A stretch of 18,960 nt of DNA from contig CAJGCL010000027.1 in assembly GCA_904501675.1 (NCBI GenBank), forward strand, positions 1 to 18,960, given 5' to 3'. The position numbers and the translations under genes are program-made. The notes under the pieces are model-generated. The model saw nothing but the letters and a program-made list of their open reading frames with translations. It had not been told where the DNA came from and did not search any database. Source of the stretch: Clostridiaceae bacterium (GTDB taxonomy: Bacteria > Bacillota > Clostridia > Oscillospirales > Acutalibacteraceae). Shown in pieces: positions 6,651-13,658 of the stretch (position 1 is the stretch's first letter; every line of letters starts with the position of its first letter).

Positions 6651-8645
6651 TTATGAAATATCTGCAAGGTCGATGTAAAGATGACCGTTTTCTGCAATAA
6701 AATCTTTTCTTTCCTGAAGGTTATCACCCAAAAGAAGCTCAAACTTATCTGCTATAAGCTCTTCAACATCATCAGGCTCTACTTTTATAAGACGACGTGT
6801 TTTAGGATTCATCGTTGTAAGCCACATCATATCCGCGTCATTTTCACCAAGACCCTTTGAACGCTGAATGGTGAATTTAGCATCGCCAATCTCTTCAAGA
6901 GCCATAGTTTTTTCTTTTTCAGTATAAGCAAACCAGGTCTGCCCTTTTGAATTGATTTCATAAAGCGGTGATTCAGCAATAAAAACCTTACCCTCTTTAA
7001 GAAGTGTAGGCATAAGACGATAAATCATTGTAAGAATAAGTGTTCTGATATGGAAGCCGTCAACGTCGGCATCAGTACAGATAATAATCTTATTCCAACG
7101 AAGGTTATCAAGATTGAATAGTGAAAGTTCTTTGTTTGATTTTGAAGAAACCTCAACACCGCAACCAAGCACCTTAATAAGGTCAACAATAATTTCGCTC
7201 TTGAAAATTCTGTTGTAGTCAAACTTGAGACAGTTGAGAATCTTACCTCTTACAGGGATAACTGCCTGGAAAGCAGAATCGCGAGCCTGCTTACAAGCAC
7301 CAAGAGCAGAATCACCCTCAACTATGAAAATTTCTCGTTCGCTCTTATCTTTACTACGACAATCAACGAATTTTTCAACGCGGCTTGTCATATCATTAGA
7401 TGAAGCAAGTGTTTTCTTAAGATTAAGACGTGTGCTTTCCGCTTTTACACGGGAACGCATATTAATAAGAATCTGCTCACAAAGTTTATCTGCATCAAGT
7501 TTATTTTCAATGAAATATATTTCAAGCTGATGCTTGATAAATTCAGTCATTGCTTCCTGAATAAATTTATTTGTAATAGCTTTCTTAGTCTGGTTCTCAT
7601 ATGATGTCTGGGTTGAGAAAGAAGAAACAACAAACACAAGACAATCCTCTATATCCTGAAAGCTGATTTTAGGATCAGTTTTAACATATTTGCCATTCTG
7701 CTTCATGTAAGCATCAATTTGAGAAACAAACGCGCTTCTTGCTGCTTTTTCAGGAGCACCGCCATACTCAAGGAAGCTTGAGTTATGGTAATACTCTTTT
7801 AACTGCTTTGTTTTTGAGAAACAAAGAGCCATATTCATTTTAAGCTTATACTCAGGTTTATCTTCTCTATCTTTACCTTTACGCTCTGCCTGCCAGAACT
7901 GAACTGAAGTAAGCGACTCATCGCCAACTATCTCGTTAACATAGTCAACAATACCGTTCTCATACATATATTCAAATGTTTCGAACTTAGTTTCTGTAAG
8001 CTGATTACGAAGAATAAATTTAATACCGTTATTAACAACAGCCTGTTTCTTTATTGTTTCCTGAAAATATTCAAGAGGAATATTGATATCAGTAAAAACC
8101 TTCATATCAGGACGCCACTTAATTCGTGAACCTGTGTCTTTTTTCTCGTATGGTGTTTTTTTCATTTCACCATTTATTTTACCTGCTTTAAAATTAAGTT
8201 CATAACAGAAACCACCTGTATGAATTTCTGCCTCCATATACTCTGAAGCATACTGAGTAGCGCAAAGACCGAGACCATTAAGACCAAGAGAATATTCGTA
8301 GCTACCGCCATCGTTTGTATCGTACTTACCACCTGCATACAAATCGCAGAAAACAAGTTCCCAGTTATAACACTTTTCTCTCTGGTTATAGTCTACAGGG
8401 ATACCACGACCGAAATCCTGTACCTCAACAGAGTGGTCGAGGAAGCGGGTAACAATAATTTTTGTACCGTGTCCTTCTCTTGCTTCGTCTATTGAGTTAG
8501 AAATAATTTCAAAAATAGAATGTTCGCAACCTTCAAGGCCATCTGAACCGAATATAACCGCGGGGCGCTTACGAACTCTGTCCGCACCCTTCAGTTTTTT
8601 TATACTGTCGTTACCGTATTCTTTAGGTGTTTGTGCTTTTGCCAT
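6651..8645 (-). CDS. Type IIA topoisomerase subunit B (ParE/GyrB-like)
   Basis: ATPase subunit of the topoisomerase, first gene of the operon. 664 residues. The GHKL ATPase has EIISNSIDEA (Mg-binding Asn50), VQDFGRGIPVD with Asp77, which contacts adenine, and GLNGLG (121-126) where most GyrB have GLHGVG. A transducer-domain QTK loop is near residue 353. The Toprim domain has VEGDSA (catalytic Glu443), TDADVDG (Asp525, Asp527, Asp529) and QRSKGLGE. All catalytic residues are kept, but several signature neighbours differ (DFGRG for D[N/D]GRG, EGDSALG for EGDSAGG), so this is a divergent paralogue and not the housekeeping GyrB. The ATG is preceded by a modest AGG. A promoter lies upstream and spmA is divergent. 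Likely role in chromosome decatenation is inferred. Confidence 0.92.
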   Translation of the reverse strand: MAKAQTPKEYGNDSIKKLKGADRVRKRPAVIFGSDGLEGCEHSIFEIISNSIDEAREGHGTKIIVTRFLDHSVEVQDFGRGIPVDYNQREKCYNWELVFCDLYAGGKYDTNDGGSYEYSLGLNGLGLCATQYASEYMEAEIHTGGFCYELNFKAGKINGEMKKTPYEKKDTGSRIKWRPDMKVFTDINIPLEYFQETIKKQAVVNNGIKFILRNQLTETKFETFEYMYENGIVDYVNEIVGDESLTSVQFWQAERKGKDREDKPEYKLKMNMALCFSKTKQLKEYYHNSSFLEYGGAPEKAARSAFVSQIDAYMKQNGKYVKTDPKISFQDIEDCLVFVVSSFSTQTSYENQTKKAITNKFIQEAMTEFIKHQLEIYFIENKLDADKLCEQILINMRSRVKAESTRLNLKKTLASSNDMTSRVEKFVDCRSKDKSEREIFIVEGDSALGACKQARDSAFQAVIPVRGKILNCLKFDYNRIFKSEIIVDLIKVLGCGVEVSSKSNKELSLFNLDNLRWNKIIICTDADVDGFHIRTLILTMIYRLMPTLLKEGKVFIAESPLYEINSKGQTWFAYTEKEKTMALEEIGDAKFTIQRSKGLGENDADMMWLTTMNPKTRRLIKVEPDDVEELIADKFELLLGDNLQERKDFIAENGHLYIDLADIS

Positions 8646-8696
8646 TACTTTACCTATCCCTTCGGAAATACAAAATTTTGGTATTATACATTTTGC

Positions 8697-8726
8697 ATTA
8701 TACTATATATAGTGATATTTAGTCAA
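8697..8726 (-). promoter_or_regulatory. Promoter of the topoisomerase operon
   Basis: Minus-strand TTGACT (8721-8726), 18 bases, TATAAT (8697-8702). A second TATAAT at 8683-8688 could give a shorter leader. Confidence 0.75.
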
Positions 8727-8763
8727 GCAAATTATTATGTGTTTTGGGGTGATATATGGGACT

Positions 8764-9339
8764 ATGATGAACTATATCTGGCCACTTATGATATTATTTT
8801 CGTTTTTTTCTGCAATAGCAACAAAAAACACTACAAACCTTTCATCTTCAATAATTTCTTCGGGAACAGACGCAATCAGTCTTGCTATAAAGCTTATGGG
8901 TATGATTTGCTTATGGAGCGGAGTTATACACATAGCCGAAAAAAGCGGTCTTACAAAAACACTCTGCAAACTACTTACGCCAGTTTTAAAGCTATTGTTT
9001 CCTGGATTAAAAGATAAAAAAACTCTTGAAGCAATTGCAATGAATATGACGGCTAATGTACTTGGACTTGATAATGCAGCAACACCACTCGGACTTGAAG
9101 CAATGAGCAGATTACAAACTTTAAACCCAAACCAAAACTCAGCCTCTAATTATATGGTGCGATTTGTAGTTATAAATACAGCATGTATACACATTGTACC
9201 GACGACAGTTGCGCTTCTCAGACAGGAATATGGCTCCAATTCCCCTACGGATATAATATTTCCTGCACTTATAACATCAGTATGTACAATTACAGTTGGA
9301 CTCTTAATGACAACTATTTTAAAGAAGGTTTTTAGATGA
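8764..9339 (+). CDS. spmA: Spore maturation protein A
   Basis: A polytopic membrane protein with a nucleoside-recognition (Gate) domain; in Bacillus SpmA and SpmB are needed for spore core dehydration and heat resistance. I start at the ATG at 8764 (MMNYIWPLM, 191 residues), which fits the family's M-N-x-I-W start and has GGGGTGAT about 11 bases upstream; the in-frame ATG at 8737 has no site. At least four hydrophobic segments are visible. The signature MNMTANVLGLDNAATPLGLEAM and the later VINTACIHIVPTTVALLRQ are strongly SpmA-like. The stop overlaps the spmB start as ATGA, so the two are translationally coupled. The gene implies that the host lineage forms, or formed, endospores. Exact start is uncertain by a few codons. 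Confidence 0.92.
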   Translation: MMNYIWPLMILFSFFSAIATKNTTNLSSSIISSGTDAISLAIKLMGMICLWSGVIHIAEKSGLTKTLCKLLTPVLKLLFPGLKDKKTLEAIAMNMTANVLGLDNAATPLGLEAMSRLQTLNPNQNSASNYMVRFVVINTACIHIVPTTVALLRQEYGSNSPTDIIFPALITSVCTITVGLLMTTILKKVFR

Positions 9340-9860
9340 AAATAATTAACGATTGCCTTATACCTGCAATTGTTGTGATTATAGTTATGCATGGAGCATT
9401 TAAAGGTGTTGATGTTTTTTCAGAATTCTTAAATGGTGCTAAAAATGGTATCAAAACCATTCTTAATATTACGCCGTCGCTCATAGCGCTTATTTTTGTC
9501 ATTAATATGCTTAAAGCATCGGGCGGACTTGACGTTTTATGCTCGGTTCTCTCCCCAATCAGCTCATTCCTTGGGATACCTGATAAACTGACTCCTTTAG
9601 CAATACTTTCACCGATATCAGGCAGTGGCTCCGTCAGTATGTATGAAACCATACTTAAAGATGTCGGGCCTGACAGTTTTCTTGGAAGATGTGCATCGGT
9701 TATGATGGGGTCAACAGAAACAACATTTTACACAATGACTATTTATTACGGTAGCATTGGAATAAAAAAATCTCGACACACATTGCCGAGCGCATTGTGT
9801 GCCGATTTAACAAGTTTTATACTTTCACCTTTGATGGTGCATTTGTTTTTTAATCAATAA
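9336..9860 (+). CDS. spmB: Spore maturation protein B
   Basis: Partner of SpmA, 174 residues (Bacillus SpmB about 178). An integral membrane Gate-domain protein. Visible features: an N-terminal hydrophobic helix (IPAIVVIIVMHGAF), GVDVFSEFLNGAKNGI, LSPISGSGSVSMYE, and MMGSTETTFYTMTIYYGSIGI, the most conserved SpmB stretch. It starts inside the spmA stop (ATGA), so its expression depends on spmA. Its stop overlaps the convergent radC stop by 7 bases, and no terminator hairpin is seen between them. The separate spmA and spmB genes, not fused, match the Bacillus arrangement. Confidence 0.93.
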   Translation: MKIINDCLIPAIVVIIVMHGAFKGVDVFSEFLNGAKNGIKTILNITPSLIALIFVINMLKASGGLDVLCSVLSPISSFLGIPDKLTPLAILSPISGSGSVSMYETILKDVGPDSFLGRCASVMMGSTETTFYTMTIYYGSIGIKKSRHTLPSALCADLTSFILSPLMVHLFFNQ

Positions 9861-10564
9861 AACATACGTGTATATTCAGGGTCTGAATACATTGAGTAAG
9901 TTGAGTTATCCTCACCCACAATTATATGGTCTGCAAGAGACACACCCAATTTCCTAAACATAACGCAGATTGAACGAGTTGATTCAATATCCGCAATTGA
10001 AGGTACAGGCGCACCTACAGGATGATTATGAGCAAGTACAGCTTTTGTTGCATTGCAATCCATAACTGCCTGAACAGCTTTCCTCACATCAATATACGCT
10101 GAACCATCATCACCCATTGAAAGTTCAGTTGCCTTTTTTAATTTACCAGAATTATCAAGGCAGAAAATAATCACTTTTTCAACTGTTTCTCCACTAAGGT
10201 GAGATATAGCAAGAGTTTCAAAATCCTTTGAACCGATGTATTTCACCTTATTCGCAACCTTAAGCTTCGAACCTCTTTTAAAAATTTCGCTTACACTAGC
10301 AAGAAGCACAGCTGTATTTTCACCAACACCCTTTACCCGTAAAAGACGGTTAACATCAGCTTTAAGAAGCTCATCAATAGAACCAAACTCCGAAAGCAAA
10401 ACGTGTGCTAATTCATTTGTATCTGCCTGAGGTATGGAATAAAACAGTAGTAGCTCGAGGAGTTTGTGATCCTCGAGCTGCGAAAAACCATTTTTGCACA
10501 CATTCGCTTTAACGCGTTTTCTATGACCTGTGTGTATGCTTTTTGTTACTGAATTTTTCTCCAT
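9854..10564 (-). CDS. radC: RadC family JAB-domain protein
   Basis: 236 residues. An N-terminal helix-hairpin-helix region (LLKADVNRLLRVKGVGENTAVLLASVSEIFKR) is joined to a C-terminal MPN+/JAMM metal-binding domain. The zinc motif is H179-N180-H181-P182 with Ser189 and Asp192, followed by KLGVSLADHIIVG. The motif would allow metalloprotease-type activity, but no biochemical role is firmly established for RadC and the old link with DNA repair is disputed. It follows metK by 14 bases with no promoter or clear ribosome site, so it is likely cotranscribed with metK and weakly translated. A 10-bp intragenic inverted repeat (10452-10479) sits at codons of the LED-LLEL segment. Confidence 0.93.
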   Translation of the reverse strand: MEKNSVTKSIHTGHRKRVKANVCKNGFSQLEDHKLLELLLFYSIPQADTNELAHVLLSEFGSIDELLKADVNRLLRVKGVGENTAVLLASVSEIFKRGSKLKVANKVKYIGSKDFETLAISHLSGETVEKVIIFCLDNSGKLKKATELSMGDDGSAYIDVRKAVQAVMDCNATKAVLAHNHPVGAPVPSIADIESTRSICVMFRKLGVSLADHIIVGEDNSTYSMYSDPEYTRMFY

Positions 10565-10578
10565 AACAACTAAGCTAT

Positions 10579-11763
10579 TCAGATTGCTGCATCATTTTTG
10601 AGAATTTCAGCCATATCTGTTTTCTCCCAAGCAACATCTAAATCTATTCTACCCATATGACCATAAGCAGCAAGCTGTCTGTACTGAGGCTTTCTTAATT
10701 GAAGTTTTTCAATTATAGCTGCAGGACGAAGATCAAAATGCTTATTGACAAGTTCTTCAAGTTTAGCATCAGAAAGCTTACCTGTACCGAAAGTATCTAC
10801 ACGCACTGAAACAGGACGAGCAACACCGATAGCGTAAGCGAGCTGAACCTCACATTTATCTGCAAGACCTGCAGCAACAATATTCTTTGCTACATATCTT
10901 GAAGCATAAGCAGCGCTTCTGTCAACCTTAGTCGGGTCTTTACCTGAGAAAGCTCCGCCACCATGACGTGAATAACCACCATATGTATCAACAATAATCT
11001 TTCTGCCTGTAAGACCACTATCGCCTACAGGACCACCAACAACAAAGTTACCTGTTGGGTTAACATAAATCTTTGTATCTGAATCAAGATACTTTGCAGG
11101 AATAACAGGTCTAATTACGTTTTCAAGAATATCCTTGCGAAGAACCTCAATATCTATTGGGTCATGTTGAGAAGAAACAACAACCGCTTCAACTCTTACA
11201 GGCTTATCATCTTCATCATATTCAATAGTAACCTGGCTTTTTCCGTCAGGACGAAGATATGAAAGAGTTCCGTTCTTTCTTACCTGTGTAAGACGAAGAG
11301 CCAATTTATGAGCAAGAGAAATAGGAAGAGGCATAAGTTCCTCTGTATCATTACAAGCGAAACCAAACATCATACCCTGGTCGCCTGCGCCATGAAGATT
11401 ATATTCATCTGCTTCGCCGTCTTTAAGCTCAAGAGATTTATCAACACCCATTGCAATATCAGGAGACTGTTTATCAATTGTCTGGAAAACTGCGCAAGTA
11501 TTACCATCAAAACCGCACTCATTATTATCAAAACCAATACCGCAAACAACCTCACGAACGATTGATGGAATATCAACCTGAGCACTTGTTGTAATTTCAC
11601 CCATTACCATAACCATACCGGTAGTACAAGTTGTTTCACAAGCAACACGGGACATTGGGTCCTGAGAGAGCATTGCATCGAGAATAGCATCGGAAACCTG
11701 GTCGCAGACTTTATCAGGATGACCTTCTGTTACAGATTCTGATGTAAAAAATCTTTTAGACAT
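10579..11763 (-). CDS. metK: S-adenosylmethionine synthetase
   Basis: Makes S-adenosylmethionine from methionine and ATP; cytosolic tetramer in known members. The 394 residues are full length. FTSESVTEGHPDK (residues 6-18) opens the protein, with His15 and Asp17 for ATP and Mg. Signature one is GAGDQGMMFGFA and signature two is GGGAFSGKDPTKVDRS. Near the end, GHMGR is intact. The ATG is preceded by GGAGG with an 8-base spacing. A strong promoter lies about 45 bases upstream, leaving no room for a SAM riboswitch. radC follows closely. Nothing is unusual in the coding region. Confidence 0.98.
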   Translation of the reverse strand: MSKRFFTSESVTEGHPDKVCDQVSDAILDAMLSQDPMSRVACETTCTTGMVMVMGEITTSAQVDIPSIVREVVCGIGFDNNECGFDGNTCAVFQTIDKQSPDIAMGVDKSLELKDGEADEYNLHGAGDQGMMFGFACNDTEELMPLPISLAHKLALRLTQVRKNGTLSYLRPDGKSQVTIEYDEDDKPVRVEAVVVSSQHDPIDIEVLRKDILENVIRPVIPAKYLDSDTKIYVNPTGNFVVGGPVGDSGLTGRKIIVDTYGGYSRHGGGAFSGKDPTKVDRSAAYASRYVAKNIVAAGLADKCEVQLAYAIGVARPVSVRVDTFGTGKLSDAKLEELVNKHFDLRPAAIIEKLQLRKPQYRQLAAYGHMGRIDLDVAWEKTDMAEILKNDAAI

Positions 11764-11812
11764 TTAAAAATCCTCCAAATAATAGAACACTATACACCAA
11801 TTTATCGTCTGT

Positions 11813-11841
11813 ATTTTACACCAGAAAAACACTGTTGTCAA
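11813..11841 (-). promoter_or_regulatory. metK promoter
   Basis: Minus-strand TTGACA (11836-11841), a 17-base spacer and TAAAAT (11813-11818). Confidence 0.85.
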
Positions 11842-11846
11842 GTTAT

Positions 11847-11868
11847 GTCGATCGACTTAACAATTGTT
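11847..11868. promoter_or_regulatory. Twin palindromes upstream of metK promoter
   Basis: Two perfect 10-bp palindromes, GTCGATCGAC (11847-11856) and AACAATTGTT (11859-11868), lie just upstream of the metK -35 box and between it and the mazF terminator. They may bind a regulator; none is identified. Confidence 0.35.
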
Positions 11869-11874
11869 TAACAT

Positions 11875-11909
11875 ATAAAAAAGTGAAACAGTTTTTACTG
11901 CTTCACTTT
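11875..11909 (-). terminator. mazF terminator, overlapping its stop codon
   Basis: Minus-strand AAAGTGAAGCAGT pairs with ACTGTTTCACTTT (one G-U, TAAAA-type loop) and is followed by TTTTTT. The mazF stop codon lies in the first arm. Confidence 0.85.
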
Positions 11910-12247
11910 AATCCTATACTGACAGAAAGAGCGTCGTCTATTCTATCCATATCTGTTTCGGGAAGATTACCCATTTTTTCTCTCAATCGCTTTTTATCAA
12001 GGGTTCTGATTTGTTCAAGAAGAACAACTGAATCCTTTGAAAGTCCGCATACAGATGCATTTACATTTATGTGGGTTGGCATTTTTGATTTGAACTGCTG
12101 ACTTGTTATAGCAGCCGCTATAACTGTAGGACTATACTTATTTCCCACATCATTCTGAACTATAAGTACCGGTCTTATCCCGCCTTGCTCGGAGCCCACC
12201 ACGGGACTTAAATCGGCATAGAAAATATCTCCGCGTTTAATATTCAA
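11903..12247 (-). CDS. mazF: MazF/NdoA-type endoribonuclease toxin
   Basis: A sequence-specific mRNA interferase of the PemK/MazF family, 114 residues, closely resembling Bacillus NdoA (EndoA). It opens with IKRGDIFYADLSPVVGSEQGGIRPVLIVQND, quoted in part: RGDIFYADLSPVVGSEQGG, then RPVLIVQND. The catalytic residues expected from NdoA, Arg25 and Thr48, are present. LLEQIRTLDKKRL is the conserved late motif. The start is a TTG with GGAG eight bases upstream; no in-frame ATG is nearby. No MazE-like antitoxin gene is found upstream, where one would be expected. A terminator overlaps the stop. The cleavage sequence cannot be predicted from this. Confidence 0.93.
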   Translation of the reverse strand: MNIKRGDIFYADLSPVVGSEQGGIRPVLIVQNDVGNKYSPTVIAAAITSQQFKSKMPTHINVNASVCGLSKDSVVLLEQIRTLDKKRLREKMGNLPETDMDRIDDALSVSIGLK

Positions 12248-12309
12248 ATAATCATCTCCGATATTTTATTTACATCCGTATTTTTGCCAATAGAAAGCAA
12301 TTTAATCAC
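12244..12309 (-). other. Short open frame coupled to mazF (doubtful)
   Basis: A 21-codon frame from a GTG at 12309 ends in a TGA that overlaps the mazF TTG as TTGA. The same frame stays open back to 12387. No ribosome site precedes any of its possible starts, and it resembles no known antitoxin. It may be a leader peptide, a decayed gene end or chance. Confidence 0.2.
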
Positions 12310-12348
12310 TGATGTAAAATATAACGGAAAATTCTTATCCGTCTGTAT

Positions 12349-12377
12349 ATTATATGAAAACAACGGACAAAGGTTAA
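12349..12377 (-). promoter_or_regulatory. Probable mazF promoter
   Basis: Minus-strand TTAACC (12372-12377), 17 bases, TATAAT (12349-12354). It would give a leader of about 95 bases that contains a small ACGGA/TCCGT stem-loop. Confidence 0.55.
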
Positions 12378-12404
12378 AAAACGACTCTCAAACGAGAGCC
12401 GTTT
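12374..12404 (-). terminator. Terminator of the LRR protein gene
   Basis: Minus-strand AAAACGGCTCTC-GTTT-GAGAGTCGTTTT with one G-U pair, followed by a T run; about 20 bases past the stop codon. Confidence 0.85.
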
Positions 12405-12422
12405 TAAAATACAACATGTTTT

Positions 12423-13478
12423 TTATTCGTGAGTGCTTACTTTAAAGCCTTTTTCATCAAAATACTGATATGCATCAGAATCACTTGGAGCAACTATATA
12501 AGCATCTTTATTTGCACCTTCAAGTACACCTGTACCTATGTTTTCTTTATTAACCGATTCAGGCATAACAATATACTTTAACGATGTGCAGTTTGAGAAA
12601 CAATAGCTGCCGATTGATTTTGAGCCATCTGCTAACTTAACAGTTTCAAGAGCAGTGCAATTGCCGAAAACGGAATTATTAAGTTCAACCGCAGGAAGAT
12701 TAATTCTTTTTAAAGAAACGCAATTTTCAAATGCACTTGAACCAATAACAACCTTTGTGGTACTACTTACAAACTCTACTGCTGTTAATCTTGTGCAATT
12801 TCTGAATGCGAAATTGCCTATAGCAACAACTGAATCAGGAATATAAACGGATTTTATATTTGTTCCCTCAAAGCAATTAGGACCTATACCTGTAATCAAC
12901 TTACCCTGCTCTGTTCTTGGAATCATAACATCCTGTTTATCACCAAGGTATTTTGTAATAACACCACGCTCATCAATTTCAAACTCACCGAGTTCGCTAC
13001 CATTATCTACAGGAGTATCAAGAGCCTGTGTGCTGTCAATTGTAGTATCAGACACCTGTACATTACCGCCCTGATTATTACTGCCTTGATTATTACTGCC
13101 TTGATTATTACCGCCTTGATTATTTCCACCAAGCTGATTTGCAGGAATGATGATATTGCCTGCAGCGTCAACGAGATTACCATACATATCAAAGAAATAA
13201 CCTTGTACGCCACCTGCTGTTGTAATAACGCCACCCGTAGTAGAAACATTGCTTGTATCTGTAGCTGTTGCTAAATCACTTGCAATAAGGTTAAGGTCTA
13301 TCCAAGAATCTGTTGCTACTGGTACAGGTTGAGTTGTTGTAGGTTGAAGAGTATATGTACCTGTATAACCCTGAGATTTATCTTCAGTCATACTATCGAC
13401 AAGGGCAATTATCAAAACCGTTGCGGCAATGATAATACAAATGCCAATTGAGATAATAATTTTATTTTTCTTATCCAT
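12423..13478 (-). CDS. Membrane-anchored BspA-type leucine-rich-repeat protein
   Basis: 351 residues, predicted outside the cell. Residues 1-6 are charged (MDKKNK), then a hydrophobic helix at about 7-28 works as signal or anchor; no lipobox cysteine follows it, so a membrane anchor is likelier than a lipoprotein. A Thr/Ser-rich linker follows, then at about 118-138 a run of NNQG[GS] pentapeptides. The C-terminal half holds LRR_5 units of TpA/BspA type: CFEGTNIKSVYIPDSVVAIG, AFRNCTRLTAVEF, AFENCVSLKRINLP, VFGNCTALETVKL, CFSNCTSLKYIVMP. Such domains often mediate binding to proteins or surfaces. Start ATG has GAGG six to seven bases upstream. Own terminator; a lone TATAAT at 13510-13515 (minus) could be its -10 box. 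Specific partner unknown. Confidence 0.85.
   Translation of the reverse strand: MDKKNKIIISIGICIIIAATVLIIALVDSMTEDKSQGYTGTYTLQPTTTQPVPVATDSWIDLNLIASDLATATDTSNVSTTGGVITTAGGVQGYFFDMYGNLVDAAGNIIIPANQLGGNNQGGNNQGSNNQGSNNQGGNVQVSDTTIDSTQALDTPVDNGSELGEFEIDERGVITKYLGDKQDVMIPRTEQGKLITGIGPNCFEGTNIKSVYIPDSVVAIGNFAFRNCTRLTAVEFVSSTTKVVIGSSAFENCVSLKRINLPAVELNNSVFGNCTALETVKLADGSKSIGSYCFSNCTSLKYIVMPESVNKENIGTGVLEGANKDAYIVAPSDSDAYQYFDEKGFKVSTHE
13066..13125 (-). repeat. 15-bp tandem repeat coding NNQG[GS]
   Basis: Four near-identical 15-base units (13066-13080, 13081-13095, 13096-13110, 13111-13125) in the LRR protein gene; the middle two are identical. Unit length is a multiple of three, so copy-number change keeps the frame. 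Confidence 0.9.
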
Positions 13479-13586
13479 TAAGATACCTCATTAAGTAATA
13501 TTCCAATATATTATACAATATAAAATCAGAAATGTACATAGCAATTTTTTACTAAATCGTAAATTTTTATGTTTTATGTAATTTTG

Positions 13587-13599
13587 CAACATAATGTTG
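13587..13599. promoter_or_regulatory. Operator-like palindrome at GH13 promoter
   Basis: CAACAT-A-ATGTTG is a perfect dyad with 6-base arms that overlaps the -35 box at 13597. The position suits a repressor; no regulator gene is adjacent. Confidence 0.4.
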
Positions 13600-13625
13600 T
13601 ATTTTCATTATTCGTATGATAAAAT
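13597..13625 (+). promoter_or_regulatory. Promoter of GH13 gene
   Basis: TTGTAT (13597-13602), 17 bases, TAAAAT (13620-13625), about 33 bases before the ATG. Confidence 0.65.
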
Positions 13626-13658
13626 TATTTTAATAAAAAATGGAAATGAGGTTTTTTT

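Noticed and set aside
8631..9017. Open frame overlapping spmA and the topoisomerase promoter
   Set aside because: It is a shadow in another frame of spmA, without a ribosome site or recognisable protein features.
10452..10479. 10-bp inverted repeat inside radC as a terminator or regulatory site
   Set aside because: No T run follows and it is explained by codons of the repeated Leu-Glu segment typical of RadC.
11764..11835. Possible SAM riboswitch in front of metK
   Set aside because: The leader from the predicted start is only about 45 bases and has no terminator or multi-stem fold.
13066..13125. Short tandem repeats that could suggest a CRISPR-like array
   Set aside because: Units are contiguous without spacers, 15 bases long and in frame within a protein gene.
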